NCBI GenBank assembly: GCA_034231615.1
Contig: CM067298.1
Span: 53,286,883-53,350,882 of the forward strand
Origin: Meghimatium bilineatum
Lineage: Eukaryota > Mollusca > Gastropoda > Stylommatophora > Philomycidae
Length of the DNA: 64,000 bases
Direction: 5' to 3'
In this document: piece by piece, positions 1-9,389 of the stretch
How positions within the stretch are numbered: the first letter of the stretch is position 1
Layout: each line of letters starts with the position of its first letter
The notes under the pieces: model-generated
What the model saw: the letters and a program-made list of their open reading frames with translations, nothing else
The model's database searches: none
Told to the model about the DNA's origin: nothing
Position numbers and translations under genes: made by a program

Positions 1-149
1 CGATTGTGCCCGTAGCCCATCTTCCGTTATACCTCATCGGGACGTATACCACACCGATCTTCAATGATCAGGACATGTAGATCCCATGACACTGACTAGC
101 TACTCACGACGACCCGACACTCACCATTGCACCATACAATACATTTCAT

Positions 150-1020
150 ACATTTAGTGCCTGGGCTGTAGATCTGGATCTGCACATGGCCTCTCTCCAC
201 ATGATCCCAGATTCCTGTTCCTTGATTCTCCATCTACACTGTTACTTTCTTCTTCGACAACGACTTCCCACGCTCCCTCTTCTACTCATCATTTGTCTTT
301 CTATATCAGTCTCTTTGCTATCTACACAGTGATACCTTCCTACGACCATCTTTCTATGACGCCCCCACCTCCGCATATCTACCTTTTGTGACTCATCTCT
401 GTTATATTTCGGCGCCCTCACCGGTTTGCCGCTTCGGACTCTGTATACTTTTTTCTATTCTTTGTTCTCCATCCTTCTCTTCATTCCTTTCTCTTTTATT
501 ACTGTCACTGTATGTCATTTTGTCCGAACCATGATTGCTGTCATGTTATCGCGATACCTGCACCTTACGGCTCTATTCATCCCTATCTTACCCCACCCAT
601 TCGGTCACTTTCTCCAACTTTCGACGGGGACACTACGCCCCTGACTTATGCAATGTTTACTGCTTGCCGCGTTGGTTTCACATCTCATTTTCGTGCCTTG
701 ACCTACATTCTTTGTCAACGATCCGGGGGTGGCGGTCGTATTTCTCTTTTCTTTCACTCTGTTGACTCAAGCCTTTACATTCTACCATTTTGGACAAGAC
801 ATGACTCTGCTTTATTATCTGAGCTAAGTACATTTTTATTTTTTCATTTTTATTTAATTTAACATGATTTTAATTTAATATCATTGTATCTTTTTCACTT
901 CATCCGTTTTTTCACATATTCCTTTTGCTTTCCCCTCCTTATCTTACCACGTCTTTTTTCTTTATTTGCCATGCTAACCTATCTTTGCTCCCCCAGTCTT
1001 CTCCTCTCCCTCCTTCTTTC
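150..1020 (+). other. Pyrimidine-skewed non-coding stretch
   Basis: The plus strand is strongly biased to C and T for about 850 bases. Short open frames exist (for example 426-644 and 512-862) but they overlap one another, have low-complexity Phe/Leu/Ser composition and match nothing I recognise. It directly precedes the Penelope-like end and may be internal sequence of the same element. No host gene is visible. Confidence 0.4.
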
Positions 1021-1021
1021 A

Positions 1022-1165
1022 CCTCCATATCATATGTTTATCTCTATGTAAAATTGTTGTCTGTGTTTGACCTGATGATGGCTTTTTAGTGGAAATGTCG
1101 TCTGTCACAGTATCTCGTTGCTAGGTTATTTCATTCTCTTTTTTGGTAACACGTATACCAATTTC
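1022..1165 (+). mobile_element. Penelope-like element end with hammerhead-like core
   Basis: The segment contains CTGATGA (1072-1078), 13 bases able to form a short stem-loop, then GAAA (1092-1095) followed by TGTCGTCTGTC. This order, CUGAUGA - stem II - GAAA - GUC, is the conserved core of hammerhead ribozymes. Such ribozymes are known in the pseudo-LTRs of Penelope-like retroelements. A diverged homologue lies on the minus strand at 46885-47050, with similarity extending about 150 bases on both sides of the core. No reverse transcriptase or GIY-YIG frame was found beside it, so this is a terminal relic. In this copy stem II has a mismatch next to GAAA, so activity is doubtful. Confidence 0.55.
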
Positions 1166-1347
1166 TGTTAAATTTGAGTTTTGCCCTGTGCTACCCCATC
1201 CACATAATTCCAGTTTCGGTTTGTTATCCGACACCAGAACTCTTCCGTAGGAAGGGAAAGCGTGGTGGAGAGGACATCCACTTACATATTTACGTTTAGG
1301 TATGACGGGTTCCAGTGGAAGAACTGTTCGCTAAATTTAGTTGGACA

Positions 1348-1498
1348 CAGTTCATTACGTGTTTTGATTATTTTTTTCATTTAGTTGGTTACTATTTATA
1401 TACTTGGAATCGCTTTGGCTATTTTTGGCATGCGCTTCCAAGTATATAAATAGTAACCAACTAAAAGGCAAACAATAATCAAATCACGTAACGAACTG
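1348..1498. repeat. Foldback (hairpin) MITE, family F
   Basis: An inner perfect 27-bp inverted repeat (1382-1408 against 1437-1463) surrounds a 28-base loop. Weaker outer arms (CAGTTCATTACGTG against CACGTAACGAACTG) extend the hairpin to 1348-1498. Related copies lie at 12795-12945 (in duplication B), 39772-40215 (broken by a SINE) and 49627-49800. No coding capacity. The structure suits a non-autonomous foldback DNA element; the superfamily is unknown. Confidence 0.75.
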
Positions 1499-1816
1499 GG
1501 CCTTTATTAATTCAGCTAGTAGGCCTGGAAATGTCGAGAGTCACGGTTTAGGCATGACCGTCTCCATTAGTTAAGCCATCTGTATGGATTGATCTGTACA
1601 CCACACCTTTTGGTTAAGTAAAATGCACGTCTTATTGTGAGGTACACCTTTTCAACCAAAGACGTTAGTCAAATTTGATTATATCAGAGCTTTTAACCGT
1701 AAAAACATAATAGAGGTCGTGGTTTAGGTAATCCTGTCGCCAAGAAGTCTGATGATTTAAACATCACAACAATTCCACCGTAGAAGTGAAAGATAAACTA
1801 TGTGGACCATTGAGAA

Positions 1817-1983
1817 CAGGGCCGGTCCTAACAATTGCGGGGCCCAATGCGAAACGGATTGCGCGGGGCCCAGTCTGGGTAAGGAAGAGAATAATAAAAT
1901 AAATTATAATATGAATTTATGGGCCTATGTAGTGCGGGGCCCAATGAGGCCGTAAAGGTTGCAATGGCCTAAGACCGGCCCTG
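1817..1983. mobile_element. hAT-type MITE (CAGGGCCGGTC termini)
   Basis: The 167-bp element begins CAGGGCCGGTCCTAACA and ends with the inverse of CAGGGCCGGTCTTAGGC. It is flanked by ATTGAGAA (1809-1816) and CTTGAGAA (1984-1991), an 8-bp target-site duplication matching at 7 of 8 bases. CAG-type ends with 8-bp duplications are typical of non-autonomous hAT elements. The same element sits at 13264-13430 in duplication copy B. Confidence 0.75.
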
Positions 1984-2399
1984 CTTGAGAACCTACTATT
2001 TATGATTGGAATCTGATAGCAATGTGCGTCAATAGAAATGTATATTACTAGATAGCACTATACGTATTGATCAGGATGATAAATAGCGAACTAGGAGGAA
2101 TGATTAATATAGTGACAAAAGAAGCCAGATACACTAGACACAAAATTAGAGAAAAATAGAGAAAAATAGAAGGCCATAAATAGAAAGGTAAACTGATAGA
2201 GATAAATTGATAAGAGAAACACAGAAATACATAAAAAAGGATAAGGGATTAAGTGAAATAAAATAAGAGAAAACTGCGCGAGACGAAAATAAGATTAGAA
2301 CAGAGAAGCTAATAGAATCTGAGTTTTAAACATGTTTTAATGAGGTGGTTGCTCGAATTAGAAAACTGGAAGAAATATTTGTCAGGTGTGCGGTGTGAC

Positions 2400-3330
2400 T
2401 CACATTCGTTTAAAAAATGTGAAGGTAGACATTATTTACAAGTATTCTCGTATGTGAATATATGTGTGCACTTGTAGATAATATACGATACAAATGTGCA
2501 TATATATGTGTACATGTATACATGGCCATAGATATGATTACTTTATGGAGGGGTTCCCTTTGATTTTGTGTGGAAAGATGGACTCCTCCTTAAAATACAA
2601 CAAAACAAAGTGACCGGGCGCATGTATTGCTGGATAAAACACTACCTGCACAACTGAAAAGCAGCAGTGAACCTTGAAATAAAGCACAGTAGAAAGAAGG
2701 AGGGGTTTTACCTAATTTTGTAGACACTTTTGCAAAATATCGCTAAGGGAGGAGTTTTTATCGACCTTTTGTTTAAATACCTAGTTCTAAAAGTCATGTT
2801 CAGATTTTCTAAGTGAGGGGTTTGAACACTCCAAACCCTTCCCTTGTCTACTGGACGGTGGCCGGCGTGTAGATAATATACGTTGAAGATGTGAATATAT
2901 GTGCGCACGTGTAGATTGCATGCTTTATGTCCATGTTTATACCTAAGAACTACAAACGTAATGTATGTGTGTATTTGTGAGATAAATAAGTATTGAATAT
3001 GCATATCGTGTGTTCATGTGAACTATATACGTCATCAATATGAATATCATCTCCTTGTGAACTTGAAATGGTTTCAATGTGAATATTAAGTGTACATGTG
3101 AACTGTATTCATGCAGATAATGAATATGAATAATGTGTGTGTTTGTGAACTCTAATCGTCATGAATGTGAAAATCATCTGCAAGTGTGAACTAAATTCAT
3201 AATTATACTTCATAAAATTTACTAACATATAATTCATAGAAATACATATGTCGAGATACCAGATGTAGGTATATTCTTTAGGTACTAGTCATAACCATGA
3301 AATGTAAGGAAATACACAATTTAGGGGATA
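2400..3330. other. AT-rich, gene-free; degenerate TGTGAAT-rich repeats
   Basis: Words such as ATGTGAATAT, TGTGAACT and GTCATGAATGTG recur at roughly 60-base spacing from about 2440 to 3200, suggesting an old degenerate tandem repeat. The open frame at 2708-3004 on the minus strand is unremarkable and is duplicated only because the whole block is duplicated. No gene supported. Confidence 0.4.
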
Positions 3331-3774
3331 ATTGCTTGTAGACAGTGAAAAAGAAAATATCATCTATACCCGAGACATTATTAAGTTATTAAGAAGAAGC
3401 TTTATTACTTGAGGCCATCTCATATGAATAAGCACTTTCATTCTCTCGAGTCATGATGATATGATTAAAAAGGTGATACCTCCGTATTCCAGACATATAA
3501 GGTAAAGATATGGCCCATGGCAGAAACCTGCCGTCGGGGATGAAGATACTTCTTCATGTACTAAGCCGCAAAACTATTAGGTGGGGTGGCCAGTTCCCTT
3601 CATTGTTGTCTTTACCTCACCTAACTCATGCACCAAATACTAATTTACAGCTGAGTCGACTGGAGGAGTGGTCTTGTCAAGCGAGAAATCACAATATGAA
3701 ATTATTGTTGTCTGGACTTGGTTCCGAAACTGGTACTCTGTAGCGCGGTGATAGCAAGCAAGATCATTATTAAC

Positions 3775-4570
3775 TACTCCAGACATGATCATGTGATTAA
3801 AGAGGTGAGTACTTCTATTCTCGAGATATGATCATGTGATTAAAGAGGTGAGTACTTCTATACTCGAGATATGATCATGTGATTAAAGAGGTGAGTACTT
3901 CTATACTCGAGATATGATCATGTGATTAAAGAGGTGAGTACTTCTATACTCGAGATATGATCATGTGATTAAAGAGGTGAGTACTTCTATACTCGAGATA
4001 TGATCATGTGATTAAAGAGGTGAGAACTTCTATACTCGAGATATGATCATGTGATTAAAGAGGTGAGTACTTCTATACTCGAGACATGATCATGTGATTA
4101 AAGAGGTGAGTACTTCTATACTCCAGACATGATCATGTGATTAAAGAGGTGAGTACTTCTATACTCGAGACATGATCATGTTATTAACGAGGTGAGTACT
4201 TCTATACTCTAGACATGATCATGTGATTAAAGAGGTGAGTACTTCTATACTCCAGACATGATCATGTGATTAAAGAGGTGAGTACTTCTATACTCCAGAC
4301 ATGATCATGTGATTTAAGAGGTGAGTACTTCTATACTCCAGACATAATCATGTGATTAAAGAGGTGAGTACTTCTATACTCGAGACATGATCATGTTATT
4401 AACGAGGTGAGTACTTCTATACTCTAGACATGATCATGTGATTAAATACGTTAGTACTTCTATACTCGAGACATGATATTGTGATTAAATAGGTGAGTAC
4501 TTCTATACTTGAGACACGATCATGTGATTAAAGACGTTAGTACTTTTATATTCGAGACATGATCATGTGA
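3775..4570. repeat. 43-bp minisatellite, about 18.4 units
   Basis: The unit reads roughly GATCATGTGATTAAAGAGG then TGAGTACTTCTATACTCGAG and repeats every 43 bases. A variant with TTATTAACGAGG occurs twice, at 4181 and 4396. The spacing of 215 bases is exactly five units, so a five-unit block has been duplicated inside the array. The paralogous array in copy B has about 35 units. No open frame of interest. Confidence 0.95.
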
Positions 4571-4577
4571 ACTAGGG

Positions 4578-4868
4578 CAGTGGTTCTCAACCTCTTTTGG
4601 ATCATGCCCCCCTCATGGGACACATTTCCGTTCGTGCTGTCCCCCTCCCTATGGTGTCGTAAAAAAGAGATTTCCTTTCTTTATAGTCACCAAGACGTTT
4701 TAAGATTTATCGATATAATTCTTGTCATGTATTGTTTAAGTGCCCCCCCCCCCCCCTGGACGGATATGTGGTCTGCCTATTTCAATTTTTAAATTCATTT
4801 CCTCCGTGGCTAACCTTGGAGACTCCATGGCCATTAAGGGATCATATGACCCACGTTGAGGACCTCTG
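4578..4868. mobile_element. hAT-type MITE (CAGTGGTTCTCAACC termini)
   Basis: It starts CAGTGGTTCTCAACCTC and ends with the inverse of CAGAGGTCCTCAACGTGGG, imperfect terminal inverted repeats of the Charlie-like hAT kind. I could not find an 8-bp target-site duplication. A 15-base C run near 4742 is shorter in copy B (16753-17036). Non-coding. Confidence 0.65.
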
Positions 4869-4973
4869 CATTAAAAAGATAAGTATGTATATTGAATTAG
4901 GAGGTAAGTACCTGGTAAGAAGATTCTAGATTTGAGAAAGCATTATTTGGATTTTGGAATCAGTGCATCAAGA

Positions 4974-6358
4974 TAGAGTGGACACAATCACTAATAATAC
5001 CAATTCCCAAGAAAGGAAATTTGAAAGTGTGTACAAATTACAGAACAATTAGCCTTATAACACACCCCAGTAAAGTGATGCTCAAAATACTACTTAACAG
5101 AATAAAACACAAGTCGGAAGAAATAATTGCAGAAGAACAAGCTGGCTTCAGAGCAAACAGAAGCACCGTTGAACAAATATTTAACATCCGAACACTAATC
5201 GAAAAACATATTCAACACCAACGTGATTTATACCACAACTTCATTGACTTTACAAAGGCCTTTGATCGTGTTTGGCATGATGGTCTGTGGCACATACTAA
5301 GGAAATTTAATTTTGACACCACAATTATAGACATTATTGAAGCTCTGTACGAAAATGCAAATAGTGCTGTCTTGTCACACAATACAATTGGAGAGTTCTT
5401 CAAAACAACTGTGGGAGTTCGACAGGGATGCGTAATGTCCCCAGTACTTTTTAACATATACTTAGAGCACATCATACAAGAAACATTGCATGACTACAAC
5501 ACGTCTATATCGATCGGAGGTCGCCCTATGTGCAACTTGCGTTTCGCTGATGATATTGATCTTATAGCTGGGTCAGAACAATCATTGCAAGAATTAACAT
5601 CAAAGTTAGAAAAAGTTACCAGCAAGTACGGAATGGAAATCAATTCAGATAAGAGCAAAATTTTGGTAAACAGCAGAGACACAGAAAACCAGACTAATAT
5701 CATGATGAATGGACACAAGCTTGAAGAGGTGAATACCTTCAAATACCTCGGATCCAGTATATGCAGCGATGGTAAATGCAAAGCAGAACTAAAAATAAGG
5801 CTGGAGATGGCTTTAGCGTCATTGTCAAGGCTAACTGTGATTTGGAAAAGCAACATCAGTGTTGGAGTGAAAATCAAACTGTATAGGTCGCTGGTGCTTT
5901 CTGTTGTGTTATATGGTTGTGAGAGTTGGACACTCACTGCGGACATGGAGAGAAGATTACAGGCTTTCGAGTATAAATGCTACAGAAGAATTCTACGAAT
6001 TTCCTATAGGGAACATAAGACCAATGTGTACGTAAGAAATAAAGTAGAGATGTGTGCAGGTGTCCAGGAGCCATTTCTTTCAATAGTGAAACGACGAAAA
6101 CTAGCATGGTTCGGACATGTATGCAGGCACGATTCCTTGTCAAAAACAATACTGCAGGGAACTGTCGATGGTGGAAGAAGCAGAGGAGGACAAATAAAGA
6201 CATGGACAGACAACATCAAGGAATGTACAGGGCTAGATATTTCCACACTCATCCGCATCGCTGACGATAGAATTCGCTTGAGGACTCTGTGTGCTGAAGC
6301 ATCCAATGTGGTACCCCTACGACCCTGAAGGGTTATGGGTTTATTGATTGATTGATTG
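4974..6358 (+). mobile_element. 5'-truncated RTE-like LINE, precise insertion
   Basis: The insert is flanked by the 7-bp target-site duplication ATCAAGA (4967-4973 and 6359-6365). Copy B of the duplication keeps the empty site, with ATCAAGA once at 17135-17141. The element has lost its endonuclease half, keeps the RT domain and C-terminal domain, and ends in a short TTGA-repeat tail. Empty site, target-site duplication and 5' truncation together show target-primed reverse transcription in this copy, or loss-free absence in B. Relatives at 10440-10930 and 62740-63950 are dead. Confidence 0.93.
4976..6328 (+). CDS. LINE reverse transcriptase, N-terminally truncated, open frame
   Basis: The frame is open from the 5' end of the insert to TGA at 6326-6328 with no native start codon, because truncation removed the endonuclease. 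Numbering from TTG at 5021, RT motif A FIDFTKAFDRV is at residues 74-84, the QG of motif B (VGVRQGC) at 135-136 and the catalytic FADD at 175-178. A C-terminal region follows with ESWTLTADMERR, RRILRISYREH and AWFGHVCRHD. The protein would polymerise DNA from LINE RNA at a nicked target. All three catalytic aspartates are present and no stop or frameshift is seen, which fits a young copy. It is probably not independently mobile. RTE-like assignment rests on motif style and simple-repeat tail. Confidence 0.9.
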   Translation, partial: EWTQSLIIPIPKKGNLKVCTNYRTISLITHPSKVMLKILLNRIKHKSEEIIAEEQAGFRANRSTVEQIFNIRTLIEKHIQHQRDLYHNFIDFTKAFDRVWHDGLWHILRKFNFDTTIIDIIEALYENANSAVLSHNTIGEFFKTTVGVRQGCVMSPVLFNIYLEHIIQETLHDYNTSISIGGRPMCNLRFADDIDLIAGSEQSLQELTSKLEKVTSKYGMEINSDKSKILVNSRDTENQTNIMMNGHKLEEVNTFKYLGSSICSDGKCKAELKIRLEMALASLSRLTVIWKSNISVGVKIKLYRSLVLSVVLYGCESWTLTADMERRLQAFEYKCYRRILRISYREHKTNVYVRNKVEMCAGVQEPFLSIVKRRKLAWFGHVCRHDSLSKTILQGTVDGGRSRGGQIKTWTDNIKECTGLDISTLIRIADDRIRLRTLCAEASNVVPLRP

Positions 6359-6535
6359 ATCAAGACAGGAGAAAAGAATATACGAATTATGGTGCACATT
6401 TTTTATATAGAAATAATAATATAAATTAGGATGTACGCACATCTAGAAACATGATCAAATAATTTAAAATGTAAATGTTCATCACATTAATTAAGAGGTA
6501 AGTGCATTAAAACGACACTAGTTTCTTTAGATGAT

Positions 6536-6905
6536 TAGGAATATCCCTTGGATAGTGGTTTAGCCAATTCTTTGCTCACGAGGTCGTGGCTTCGATCCCG
6601 GTTCGTCATGTCTTATTATAAGTGGATTATTTCAGAGATTTCTGGTGATTATTGCTTCTATAGAAAGGGTTCAACCAACATAAATGATTCACTTCATTTT
6701 GCCAGGGTTACTGCATAGATACATTGTCCATATCCGCATTCCGCCTTCAGAAAGTACCACTCGTAGAATGTACCTCCGTATCTTCATGCAATAATCATCA
6801 AAGATCTCTACTTTATAAAGAAGACTATCGAACGGGAATCGAACTCGCGACTGCCTGACCACAAAGCGACTCGCTTAACCACTACACTAGAGATATCCCT
6901 CTTAG
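6536..6905. mobile_element. Two tRNA-like SINE heads in inverted orientation
   Basis: On the plus strand 6549-6608 contains an A-box-like GATAGTGGTTTAGCC and a B-box-like GCTTCGATCCCGG. On the minus strand 6825-6903 contains TAGTGTAGTGGTTAAGCG and GAGTTCGATTCCCG. The two ends resemble each other in inverted orientation, with further shared words such as GATGATTATTGC beyond the B boxes. This looks like an inverted SINE dimer or a foldback made from a tRNA-derived SINE. Neither end folds into a complete tRNA by eye. A copy sits at 20064-20433 in block B. Confidence 0.6.
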
Positions 6906-8014
6906 TGGTTCTCTTGACAGGCGGTATGCCAGTTCAATATAAAGATAGTGTACTTATGGGGACAACCGAATTCAATGTATTTAATCCTCTACACATTTTG
7001 ATCCTTTTCTTGAGATCTGCAACATTTTATGAATAATTATACTAACATATTCTATAGTTTCCAAAAATAATTTTAAACTCGTTATTACGTGCGTAACTCA
7101 TTACAGGGGCGTTTTTGGAATATTGGATAAAGTACTTGGAAAATGGAAAAATGTCAGTTGTTTTATTTGTACGAAGATATTGGTATAAAATTATAGAGTA
7201 TTCATTTATGTACATTTTACTTTAAAATTATGTTGTAGTTAGGATAGTTTTTGAGATATTTACTTTTAAAATATGTAAGGGGTCGGGTATTTTGTAAGAA
7301 ATATAGCAAAATTGTTCAGTGTTGATTAGAGAAAAATAGTGAGTAGTTCATATTAAAACAATGAAGACCTCCCTATATACTTGTTTTGAATAATTAGCAT
7401 CGTTTCAAATTTGAAATTGGCTGCTTCCATGCACAAGTCATGTTGTATGTTTTCATTTGTAATTTACAGTAATTAATCATGAAAATTCCAGATAAAAAAT
7501 ATTCAAGGCAAACAAGAAAATAAAGTTTCAAGGAAATAGATTTGTTAAGTAATACTGTGAATTCAGCGAATTTGATGTAGCTCCAGATATAAATGATTGC
7601 AATGAAAATAATGTTCACTCTGCAAGTAGTAGTAATATTATAATTAGAAGTAGTAAGTAGGATTGAAGAGAATATGTTTGACTGTACAGTACGTGCGTAT
7701 AAGCTAATTATTATCAATATACGTACATTCTAGACTGCAGTCCACATCATTCATTGAGTTTCACTGTACTAGATTTGAATGTTTTCACATAGAATGTAAT
7801 GACAGTCTTGTACGTAGTTTAATATCATATATAGGTATTTTGGCAATTGACAGAGTGCTCAGAAAGCAGTATAAACGTACTAACGTATAATCACTAGAGT
7901 CGAAAGTGCTCTGTTGACATCTACATCACTAATAAAAGATTCAATGAACTTGTAAAGCCAGAACATGAAACCTGACAATTTTAGACTAACATAATTGGAC
8001 ATCTGGTGGTTAGT
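6906..8014. other. AT-rich, gene-free part of the duplication
   Basis: No coding signal or recognisable repeat is seen. The minus-strand frame at 7394-7717 and its counterpart at 20915-21238 have several amino-acid changes and no family resemblance, so I treat them as chance frames. Confidence 0.5.
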
Positions 8015-8025
8015 AACTAACATCT

Positions 8026-8306
8026 CACTCGTGTGTTGCCGGGGCCCGAAAGGGGAGCAAAGAATAGCAACACTGTTTACCTTCCATGCATGTCGTAAAA
8101 GGCGACTAGGGAGGTTATGGGATGGAGTTGGCTGTCCCATCCCATATAGGGTCAGTGACTCAAAGCCATGCTGAAGTTGGATATGTCAGGCCGAAAGGCG
8201 CAGATATCGCAGCAATGCTGTAAACCATGACACAACGCATTCCGTTCTCCAGACTACATCCTGCTAATCTGCAGGAGTTTGAGAACGAACGCAGAAGAAG
8301 AAGAAG
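8026..8306 (+). mobile_element. SINE family S with 11-bp target-site duplication
   Basis: The 281-bp copy lies between AACTAACATCT at 8015-8025 and at 8307-8317. It begins near GTTGCCGGGGCCCGAAAGG and ends in a GAA-repeat tail, so it moved by target-primed reverse transcription. Other copies: 21548-21830, 36341-37309 (broken), 37918-38164, 39826-40110, 40439-40645 and 50434-50872 (broken). I could not see clear pol III A and B boxes, so it may instead be a LINE 3' end. Open frames across it are chance. Confidence 0.85.
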
Positions 8307-8658
8307 AACTAACATCTGCCAGTATAGGTATCTTTTCTTAAGCCAATTAGACAGGCAATTTTACAGAAATATAGAAAAAATACAGATTCAGTGATGACTG
8401 AAAAAACTTCAAAAACTTGAAACAGAGTAAAAGGTACAAAGTTTACAAGAAAACGTTAAATACAGGTATGATAACGTCAAACGTCAATGACGCAAATGAT
8501 AAGGTAAGCGTATTTTGCAAGTAAACGTATCGTTCAATAAAAATATATACTCGAATGCATGATGCTTTATTGCACATTTGTTGCCTTACTTTGAAAATTG
8601 GTTAAACAGGTTAAGCAAATTGTTTGAAATTGATTAAATATGCAGTTTTATAAGAGAG

Positions 8659-8659
<1 letters not shown>

Positions 8660-8698
<39 letters not shown>

Positions 8699-9385
8699 GT
8701 ACACACATATATACATGACAGTGATGACACCGACAATAGAGGCACACTCACACGCACACACATACCCAAGTACGCACATATATGCATGGCAGTAAAGACA
8801 CCAACGATAGAGGCACGCACACACACACACATGCGCACCTATACACATGTATACATGGCAGTGAAGACACCGACGATAGAAGCACACACACACACACGCA
8901 CGCGCACACACACATACGCACGTATACACATGTATACATGGCAGTGAGGACACCGACGATAGATGCACACACACGCACGTATACACATATATATACATGG
9001 CAGTGAGGACACCGACGATAGATGCACACACACGCACGTATACACATATATATACATGGCAGTGAGGACACCGACGATAGAGGCAAACACACGCACGTAT
9101 ACACATATATACATGGCAGTGAGGACACCGACGATAGTCACACACACGCACGTATACACATATATATATACATGGCAGTGAGGACACCGACGATAGAGGC
9201 ACACACACGCACGTATACACATATATATATACATGGCAGTAAGGACACCGACGATAGATGCACACACACGCACGTATACACATATATACATGGCAGTGAG
9301 GACACCGACGATAGAGGCACACACACGCACGTATACACATATATATACATGGCAGTGAGGACACCGACGATAGAGGCACACATTG
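8660..9385. repeat. 57-bp CA-rich minisatellite
   Basis: A (CA)n tract at 8660-8700 leads into about 12 units of roughly 57 bases, each with CACGCACGTATACACATAT and ACATGGCAGTGAGGACACC. As 57 is divisible by three, the array stays open in several frames and gives long artificial proteins on both strands (for example the repeated YRRCPHCHVYICVYVRVC on the minus strand). Not a gene. Confidence 0.93.
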
Positions 9386-9389
9386 AACA

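Larger units (their letters stand above)
1..8357. repeat. Segmental duplication, copy A
   Basis: This block matches 11448-21881 almost base for base in the same orientation. The offset is 11447 up to about 3.35 kb, 11444 up to the minisatellite, 12175 after it, and about 13,520-13,530 after 6.5 kb. The left end may lie outside the window because the match is already present at base 1. The right end is at about 8357, where the sequence after CCAATTAGACAGGCA stops matching. Copy A alone carries the LINE at 4974-6358 and lacks 2.75 kb present in B. Left of the 43-bp minisatellite I count about seven substitutions and one 3-bp indel in 3.8 kb; to the right there are about 2% differences. Real duplication and haplotype duplication in the assembly are both possible. 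Confidence 0.93.

Noticed and set aside
426..862. Small proteins repeated at 11873-12309
   Set aside because: Repeated only because the whole block is duplicated; three overlapping frames, low complexity and no family match.
3775..4570. Regularly spaced repeats that could suggest a CRISPR array
   Set aside because: Units are directly contiguous 43-bp monomers without unique spacers, and the context is an animal genome.
5212..6399. Minus-strand frames of 87-150 codons opposite the LINE
   Set aside because: Shadows of the plus-strand RT frame, which has clear catalytic motifs.
6549..6903. tRNA genes on either strand
   Set aside because: Only A- and B-box-like motifs are present; the acceptor and anticodon arms do not form by eye, and the two heads are diverged copies of one SINE.
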